The notes beneath the pieces are model-generated. The model ran no database searches, was not told the DNA's origin, and saw only the letters and a list, made by a program, of their open reading frames with translations. Below are positions 58,934-64,000 of a stretch of DNA of 64,000 bases, piece by piece. Made by a program: the position numbers and the translations under genes. The first letter of the stretch is position 1. Each line of letters starts with the position of its first letter. The stretch is from Maricaulis sp965228215 (GTDB lineage Bacteria > Pseudomonadota > Alphaproteobacteria > Caulobacterales > Maricaulaceae): the NCBI GenBank assembly GCA_965228215.1, contig OZ245800.1, forward strand, positions 2,852,001 to 2,916,000, read 5' to 3'.

Positions 58934-59308
58934 TCACAGGCGCTGCTCCTCTGAAGGAACGCGATTGCGTAACAGAATGCGCTGGCTGCAGGAGATCCAG
59001 GAGAACACGCCGACCACCACTACCGGCGCCACCCATTCTGCGTCTATAGCAAAGACATAGACCACCATGGCCAGGGCGCTGCCCATCGAGAGGCAAGCCC
59101 CCATTATCGGTCGCCTGATTTTCGAAATCAGCGCGAATATAAATGCAGCGGCGCCTATCAGATAAACAAATCCGTTCAGCCAACCGGCATCACGCGCCAA
59201 CCAGATCAGTAGCCCGATCGCCGCCAGGTCGGTAATTCCAGCGTTGATGCCCGAGAACCGGGCCACTATGTTCCATTGCCAATCCAGATATCGGCTGACC
59301 AGACTCAT
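58934..59308 (-). CDS. Small membrane protein between pdxJ and acpS (124 residues)
   Basis: Unrecognised. About four membrane segments (AAIGLLIWLARDAG, GFVYLIGAAAFIFALI, GACLSMGSALAMVVYVFAI, VAPVVVVGVFSWISC), then a basic-acidic tail. Its ATG overlaps the pdxJ stop by 4 bases (ATGA). Its composition and length resemble the following 113-residue protein, but I see no clear homology between them. Confidence 0.65.
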   Translation of the reverse strand: MSLVSRYLDWQWNIVARFSGINAGITDLAAIGLLIWLARDAGWLNGFVYLIGAAAFIFALISKIRRPIMGACLSMGSALAMVVYVFAIDAEWVAPVVVVGVFSWISCSQRILLRNRVPSEEQRL

Positions 59309-60075
59309 CTGGAGACGTCCGTCTCCGCCCGCGCCTCGGCGATCAGGCCGCGCATGGTCGTGACCGCTTCGCGCAGGCCGCGAAAGATCGCCTCGCCGAT
59401 CAGGAAATGGCCGATATTGAGTTCGGCAAGTTCCGGGATGGCGGCGACCGGTTTGACAGTGTCATAGGTCAGGCCGTGGCCGGCATGGACTTCCAGTCCG
59501 CGGCCATGCGCCACCTTGGAAGCGACGGCCAGACGTTCCAGCAGGCGCGCCTCCTCGGCCTTGTCGCCGCGCAGGGCGGCTTCGCAATAGGCGCCAGTGT
59601 GCAGCTCGACAACAGCCGCGCCCATGGCCTCGGCCACGGCGATCTGGACCGGATCGGGTTCGATGAAGAGCGAGACCCGGCAACCGGCCTCCGACAGCTC
59701 GCGCACAAACGGCGCGATGTGATTGTGGCCAGCCGCCACGTCGAGACCGCCCTCGGTCGTACGCTCCTCGCGCTTTTCCGGCACGAGACAGACCGCGTGC
59801 GGTTTGTGACGCAGGGCGATCTCGAGCATTTCCTCGGTCGCCGCCATTTCGAGATTCAGCGGCAGTTCGATCTCGTCCATCAGACGGTCGATATCGGCAT
59901 CGGTGATGTGACGGCGGTCTTCGCGCAGGTGCGCCGTGATGCCGTCAGCCCCGACTTCCGCGGCCTGGCGTGCGGCACGCACCGGATCGGGATGGGTGCC
60001 GCCCCGGGCATTCCGGATGGTGGCGACATGGTCGATATTGACGCCGAGCCTGATATCCTGAGCGCGAATGCTCAT
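59305..60075 (-). CDS. pdxJ: Pyridoxine 5'-phosphate synthase
   Basis: PdxJ forms pyridoxine-5'-phosphate from 1-deoxyxylulose-5-phosphate and amino-acetone phosphate. The 256-residue TIM barrel has LGVNIDHVATIRNARGGTHPDPVRAA at the N-terminus, GADGITAHLREDRRHI, NLEMAATEEML, CLVPEKREERTTEGGLDV and VHAGHGLTYDTV. The gene overlaps pyrE by 4 bases and the 124-residue membrane protein by 4 bases. Confidence 0.97.
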   Translation of the reverse strand: MSIRAQDIRLGVNIDHVATIRNARGGTHPDPVRAARQAAEVGADGITAHLREDRRHITDADIDRLMDEIELPLNLEMAATEEMLEIALRHKPHAVCLVPEKREERTTEGGLDVAAGHNHIAPFVRELSEAGCRVSLFIEPDPVQIAVAEAMGAAVVELHTGAYCEAALRGDKAEEARLLERLAVASKVAHGRGLEVHAGHGLTYDTVKPVAAIPELAELNIGHFLIGEAIFRGLREAVTTMRGLIAEARAETDVSR

Positions 60076-60656
60076 TTCAGACCCCGGCTGCCCGGCTTGA
60101 TGGCGGGAATGGCTTCCAGTTCCGGCGGCAGATTGTCCGGCTCATAGGCCGGGACCTTGTACTGGGTCAGCGCAATCAGCGGCACGCCGACATCGGCCTC
60201 ACCAGCCGAACGATCCACCAGGCAGCCCTCGGCGATCACCGTCGCGCCCGTGGCATTGATTGCCTCGATACATTCACGCGAGCTGAGCCCGGTGGAGACG
60301 ATGTCCTCGATCACCAGGACCTTGTCGTCGCTGGAGAGTTCGAAACCGCGGCGCAAGGTGAATTCCCCGCCTTCGCGTTCGACGTAAAGCGCCTTGAGAC
60401 CCATGTGACGAGCCGTTTCATAACCCGGGATCAGACCGCCCACCGCCGGCGAGACGATGACGGTCGGTTCTTCGGTGAGCTCGGCCTTGAGCTTTTCCGC
60501 CAGGGCCTTGCAGAGACGTTCCGTGCGGGCCGGTTCGGCGAAGACCTTGGCCTTCTGCAGGAAGACCGGGCTGCGCAGGCCCGAGGACAGGATGAAATGG
60601 CCTTCCAGCAGCGCGCCCGCGGCGCGGAATTCGGCGAGGACGTCTTCGCGGTTCAT
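60072..60656 (-). CDS. pyrE: Orotate phosphoribosyltransferase
   Basis: PyrE converts orotate and PRPP to OMP in pyrimidine synthesis. The 194-residue protein has GHFILSSGLRSPVFLQKAKVF at the start, SPAVGGLIPGYE and the PRPP-binding VLVIEDIVSTGLSS near residue 118. The ATG overlaps the rsh stop by 4 bases. Confidence 0.96.
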   Translation of the reverse strand: MNREDVLAEFRAAGALLEGHFILSSGLRSPVFLQKAKVFAEPARTERLCKALAEKLKAELTEEPTVIVSPAVGGLIPGYETARHMGLKALYVEREGGEFTLRRGFELSSDDKVLVIEDIVSTGLSSRECIEAINATGATVIAEGCLVDRSAGEADVGVPLIALTQYKVPAYEPDNLPPELEAIPAIKPGSRGLK

Positions 60657-62884
60657 TCTTCGTCTCTTTCTTCCAGACCGGCGCGCATGCGCTCGGCGGA
60701 CACAACGGCATTACACATGCGGATAGCGGCCAAGATATTCGCCAGGTGACGCGTGTCGAACACTTCGACATCAAATTCCATTTCAAAGAAATCAGACGCG
60801 CGTTCGATCGTCTTCACGCTGGCGATATTGCCCCGGTTCTCGCCCACCGTCTTGGCGACTTCGGCCAGGGCGCCCGGCTCGTGATGCATGGTCGCGCGGA
60901 TGCGGGCCATCGAGACGGCATTGGCCTCGGCCTCGGCGGTCCAGCCGAGATCGAGCCACTGGTCCATCTCGCTCTCTTCGAACTGGGCCAGGCGTTCGCA
61001 ATCAATCGTGTGGATCTCGATACCCTTGTCAGGGATCAGCATGCCGACGATACGGTCACCCGGCAGCGGCGAGCAGCATTCGGCGAAATGCAGGGAAATG
61101 CCCGGCGTCAGGCCGCGGCCGCGCACGTAAAGTCGCGCCTTCTCGTCCTCGATCAGTTCGCGCTCGGTGACGTCCTCTCGGTCGTCGAGCCGTCCCGGGA
61201 AGGCGGCATCCAGCAAGTCCGCCGTGGTGATCCGGCCCCGGCCCAGTGTCTCGTAGAGATCGTCGAGATCCTGGACATCGAGGCGGCTGATCGCCTCGCC
61301 CAGATCATCCTCGACCAGATTGCGGCCCTCGCGGCGGAAGGCGTGGTCGGCCATGATCCGGCCGATGCGCAGGAATTCATCGCGCTCGCTCTCGCGGATC
61401 AGGCGGCGGATGGCCGCACGGGCACGGCCCGTGATGGCAAGATTCTCCCAGCCTTGCGGCGGCTGGCGGACACCGCCCTTGATGATGTGAACCACATCAC
61501 CATTGTGCAGCTCGGTTCGCAGCGGACGCTCGCGGCCATTCACCTTTGCTGCCACCGTCGTGTGACCCAGCTCGGTGTGGACGGCGTAGGCGAAGTCCAG
61601 CGGCGTGGCGCCGGCCGGCAGGGCAATCAAGTCGCCCTTGGGCGTGAAGCAATAGACCTGGTCGGCGAACATTTCGAGCTTGGCATGCTCGAGGAATTCA
61701 TCCGGATCGCCGCCCTGGTTGAGGATTTCCACGAAGGGGCGCAGGCGTTCCAGCGGATCGCCACCGGCGGCCTGGGCCGCGTCGGGGTCGTATTTGTAGG
61801 AGGCGTTCTTGTAGCGCCAGTGCGCCGCCACGCCGCTCTCGGCGACCGCTTCCATTTCCTCGGTCCGGATCTGCAGTTCGATGCGCACGCTGTTCGGTCC
61901 GATCACGGTCGTATGCAGCGAGCGGTAATTATTCGGCTTGGGCACGGAGATGAAATCGCGGAAGCGTTCGGGCACGCAGCGCCAGGTCTGGTGGATGATG
62001 CCCATGGTGCGATAGCAATCATCCGGCTCGTCGACGATCAGGCGGAAGGCATAAATGTCCGCGATCTCGTCAAAGGTAAGACCGCGGCGTTCCAGCTTGC
62101 GCCAGATCGAATACGGGCGTTTCTCCCGGCCGAAGATCCGCACATCGATGCCGGACTGTTCCAGCCGCGCCGTGACGGCGTGGGAGACGGCGGCCACCTC
62201 GTCGGCATGCTGGTCTCGGAGGGATTGCAGGCGTTTGGTGATCGATTCATGCGCCGCGGGATTGATGTGCTGGAAGGCCAGGTCTTCCAGCTCCACGCAC
62301 ACCCGGTTGATGCCGATACGGCGGGCCAGCGGCGCGTAGATCTCCAGCGTCTCGCGGGCGATGCGCTCGCGCTTGTCCTCGCGGCGGATGGCATCGAGCG
62401 TGCGCATATTGTGCAGCCGGTCGCACAGTTTCACGATCAGGACCCGCACATCCGAGGAGATCGCGACAACGAGTTTCTGGAGATTCTCGGCCTGTTTGGT
62501 GCGCTTGGAGCGCAATTCCATCTGGCCCAGCTTGGTGACGCCATCCACCAGGCCGGCGACTTCCTCGTCGAAGAGCTCGGTCAGCTGTTCCAGCGTCGCG
62601 GGCGTGTCCTCGACGGTGTCGTGCATGAGGCCCGTGCACACGGTCGCGACATCCATGCGGAGCTCCGCAAGGATCATCGCGACTTCGGCGACATGCAGGA
62701 AATAGGGCTCACCAGACTGGCGCCGCTGCGGCCGGTGCATTTCCTCGGCAAAGTCGTAGGCGCGGCGCACGAAGTCCGCGTCGACCTTGGGGAAATATTT
62801 CCGGATGCGTCCGACCAGCTCGTCCGCAGTCGGGATTGCGGTCGGCGACGCGGATGGCTGGGAAGACGTCGCGCCCGAACTCAA
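60653..62884 (-). CDS. rsh: Bifunctional (p)ppGpp synthetase/hydrolase (RelA/SpoT homologue)
   Basis: The long RSH protein controls the stringent response. Residues ~30-190 form the HD hydrolase domain (GEPYFLHVAEVAMILAEL, LMHDTVEDT, KLCDRLHNMRTL); ~240-350 the synthetase domain (REKRPYSIWRKLERRG, DIYAFRLIVDEPDDCYRTMG, SVPKPNNYRSLHTTVIG); then a TGS domain (VYCFTPKGDLIALPAGATPLDFAYAVHTELGH), a helical/zinc-finger region with CCSPLPGD, and a C-terminal ACT domain. Both active centres look intact. The start is TTG 62884, 6 bases after rpoZ; no better start is visible before the HD domain. Confidence 0.95.
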   Translation of the reverse strand: MSSGATSSQPSASPTAIPTADELVGRIRKYFPKVDADFVRRAYDFAEEMHRPQRRQSGEPYFLHVAEVAMILAELRMDVATVCTGLMHDTVEDTPATLEQLTELFDEEVAGLVDGVTKLGQMELRSKRTKQAENLQKLVVAISSDVRVLIVKLCDRLHNMRTLDAIRREDKRERIARETLEIYAPLARRIGINRVCVELEDLAFQHINPAAHESITKRLQSLRDQHADEVAAVSHAVTARLEQSGIDVRIFGREKRPYSIWRKLERRGLTFDEIADIYAFRLIVDEPDDCYRTMGIIHQTWRCVPERFRDFISVPKPNNYRSLHTTVIGPNSVRIELQIRTEEMEAVAESGVAAHWRYKNASYKYDPDAAQAAGGDPLERLRPFVEILNQGGDPDEFLEHAKLEMFADQVYCFTPKGDLIALPAGATPLDFAYAVHTELGHTTVAAKVNGRERPLRTELHNGDVVHIIKGGVRQPPQGWENLAITGRARAAIRRLIRESERDEFLRIGRIMADHAFRREGRNLVEDDLGEAISRLDVQDLDDLYETLGRGRITTADLLDAAFPGRLDDREDVTERELIEDEKARLYVRGRGLTPGISLHFAECCSPLPGDRIVGMLIPDKGIEIHTIDCERLAQFEESEMDQWLDLGWTAEAEANAVSMARIRATMHHEPGALAEVAKTVGENRGNIASVKTIERASDFFEMEFDVEVFDTRHLANILAAIRMCNAVVSAERMRAGLEERDEE

Positions 62885-62890
62885 GGCGCT

Positions 62891-63262
62891 TTAGAGGCGG
62901 CCGTCCGGCGCGCCGTCGCGGTCGTTCTGGAGAGCCTTGAGCATTTCGGCTTCGTCCAGCTCGACAGGCGGTGCCGGCAGGGCTTCCAGCTCGGCCGTCT
63001 CAGCCTCGCGGGATTCCTCTTCCTCGTCCTCGCTCGGCAGGACGCGCTGCAGACCCGTCACAAGGCTTTCCTTGAGCGTGTCCATGTCCAGCGTCTCGTC
63101 GGCGATTTCCCGCAGCGCAACGACCGGATTCTTGTCATTGTCGCGTTCGATCGTCAGCGCGGAACCGGCCGAGATATTGCGGGCGCGGTGCGCCGCCATC
63201 AGCACGAGGCGGAAACGATTCGGGATTTTTTCGATGCAATCTTCGACGGTGACGCGGGCCAT
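62891..63262 (-). CDS. rpoZ: RNA polymerase omega subunit
   Basis: Omega assists RNA polymerase assembly and, in many Proteobacteria, forms part of a ppGpp-binding site. The 123-residue protein begins MARVTVEDCIEKIPNRFRLVLMAAHRARNIS (key parts ARVTVEDC and NRFRLVLMAAHRAR) and has NPVVALREIAD; the C-terminal ~50 residues are an acidic extension typical of alphaproteobacteria. AAGGAG precedes the ATG. It is directly upstream of rsh. Confidence 0.96.
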   Translation of the reverse strand: MARVTVEDCIEKIPNRFRLVLMAAHRARNISAGSALTIERDNDKNPVVALREIADETLDMDTLKESLVTGLQRVLPSEDEEEESREAETAELEALPAPPVELDEAEMLKALQNDRDGAPDGRL

Positions 63263-63346
63263 GCGCGCGATCTCCTTGAACCAGCGCTTGTTTAGGAACC
63301 GCGTTACCTAATCCCCTCGCCCTGTGAAAGCAAGGCTTTCCGGCCT

Positions 63347-63868
63347 CTAAACCGCGATCGATTGCAGCTTTTTCATTGCATCGAGGTCGACGGGGTCCAG
63401 GCGGGCGATCAGGTCGGCGATGTGACGGCCGCTTCCCGGTTCGCGCCAATCGCCCGCAATTTCCTGCAGGGGCAGGAGAACAAAGGCCCTCTGGGCGGCC
63501 CTGGGATGCGGTATTTCCATGCCGTCCGGATCGGTCAGCTCGCGGCCGCGATAGTCAATAAGATCGAGATCCAGTGTCCGCGATGCCCAGCGCACCGCCC
63601 GCGTCCGGCCGAAATCCGTCTCGACGCGGTGCATCAGGTCCAGCAAACGCCGGGGCGGCAGATCGGTCTCGATGCGGGCGGTTGCATTGACATAGGCGGG
63701 GTCGGCCGGATCCGGCCAGGCCGGGCTGTTCCAGTCCGACGAGCGTTCAACGATTTCAATGCCCGCGCGCTCCAGTGCAGACAGGGCGTCAGAAATCGTT
63801 TCGCGCGGGGCGCGATTATTGTGTGGAATATTTCCCCCGAGCGCTATATAGATCGGCGAAGACTTCAT
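63347..63868 (-). CDS. folK: 2-amino-4-hydroxy-6-hydroxymethyldihydropteridine pyrophosphokinase
   Basis: FolK pyrophosphorylates the pterin precursor in folate synthesis. The 173-residue protein has IYIALGGNIPHN at the start, SDWNSPAWPDPADPAYVNATARIET and the Mg2+/ATP motif RWASRTLDLDLIDYRG near residue 95, then IPHPRAAQRAFVLLPLQEIA. ATG 63868 is chosen because the family begins with the ALGGN strand; the ribosome site is weak. It is divergent from the NYN-domain gene, with a 34-base gap. Confidence 0.94.
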   Translation of the reverse strand: MKSSPIYIALGGNIPHNNRAPRETISDALSALERAGIEIVERSSDWNSPAWPDPADPAYVNATARIETDLPPRRLLDLMHRVETDFGRTRAVRWASRTLDLDLIDYRGRELTDPDGMEIPHPRAAQRAFVLLPLQEIAGDWREPGSGRHIADLIARLDPVDLDAMKKLQSIAV

Positions 63869-63902
63869 TTTTATTTTATCCACATATTCCGAAAGCCATA
63901 TT

Positions 63903-64000
63903 AATGACCTTTTATCCCGATGAACGCATCGGCATTTACATCGATGGTGCGAATCTCTACTCCACCACCAAGGCACTGGACTTCGACATCGATTTCAGTC
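63903..64000 (+). CDS. NYN-domain (LabA/DUF88-type) protein, partial
   Basis: The first 32 residues, MTFYPDERIGIYIDGANLYSTTKALDFDID in two parts, match the start of LabA-like NYN-domain proteins, where IYIDGANLY supplies the first acidic residue of a PIN-like nuclease site. The frame runs off the right edge, so length and further domains are unknown. In alphaproteobacteria such a gene commonly lies next to folK-rpoZ-rsh. Confidence 0.75.

Noticed and set aside
60746..63295. Very long plus-strand frame (849 codons) opposite rsh and rpoZ
   Set aside because: Spans two well-identified genes on the other strand; a codon-bias artefact.
1..64000. CRISPR arrays, prophage modules, toxin-antitoxin or defence systems
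   Set aside because: I looked for regularly spaced repeats, integrases, phage structural genes and paired small toxin/antitoxin genes and saw none that could be supported.

Overview
The window looks like chromosome from a marine alphaproteobacterium of the Caulobacterales/Maricaulales type (Maricaulis- or Hyphomonadaceae-like). This is inferred from gene order and protein families, not from a database search. Supporting signs are the high GC content, the rsh-pyrE-pdxJ-acpS-rnc-era-recO and plsX-fabH-ihfA-merR gene orders, C4-pathway haem synthesis (hemA as ALA synthase), MucR and LdtR-type regulators, a ubiquinol-cytochrome c chaperone, unlinked motB, class I PhaC, and promoters that fit the Caulobacter housekeeping consensus.

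Layout. 1-6.8 kb: recJ (cut by the left edge), glpX and a small lipoprotein on the minus strand, then phaC and a single-domain response regulator on the plus strand, then a large lipoprotein amidohydrolase. 6.9-12.3 kb: rplM-rpsI with a clear promoter and terminator, a phytase-like propeller lipoprotein, ctaA, a ferredoxin-reductase-type flavoprotein with a GFA-family protein, and tRNA-Pro(GGG) with its own promoter. 12.4-16.8 kb: the plsX-fabH-ihfA-merR operon, a cytochrome bc1 assembly chaperone, bamE and a 58-residue membrane protein. 16.8-25.7 kb: hppA, then one tightly packed minus-strand operon glyA-nrdR-ribD(reductase only)-ribE-ribBX-ribH-nusB-thiL-secreted Gly-rich protein. 26-32.8 kb: mucR, a small conserved protein, hemA, ldtR and a valine-catabolism operon (isobutyryl-CoA dehydrogenase, two unknown proteins, 3-hydroxyisobutyryl-CoA hydrolase, mmsB). 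32.9-41.9 kb: hemB, an acetyltransferase, several small membrane proteins, a TRIC-type channel, a beta-hydroxyacid dehydrogenase, penicillin acylase, flavin reductase and motB. 42-51 kb: an SLC13/RCK transporter, bpt, a three-gene TRAP transporter, a palindromic repeat element, an AI-2E family permease, and lemA with an M48 protease. 51-64 kb: parC, two small orphan proteins, recO, a 1.27 kb gene-poor insertion, then era-rnc-acpS-(two membrane proteins)-pdxJ-pyrE-rsh-rpoZ-folK and the start of a NYN-domain gene.

Most of the window is core metabolism and information processing: haem (hemA, hemB, ctaA), riboflavin, fatty acid/phospholipid initiation, branched-chain amino acid breakdown and polyhydroxybutyrate storage. 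I see no CRISPR array, prophage, toxin-antitoxin pair or recognisable defence locus. The points most worth a second look are the insertion between era and recO, a riboflavin operon lacking two catalytic activities, a MucR without zinc-ligand histidines, an IRBP/S41 N-terminal domain protein without its protease domain, a mobile-looking palindromic repeat in front of the AI-2E permease gene, and small uncharacterised proteins embedded in conserved operons.
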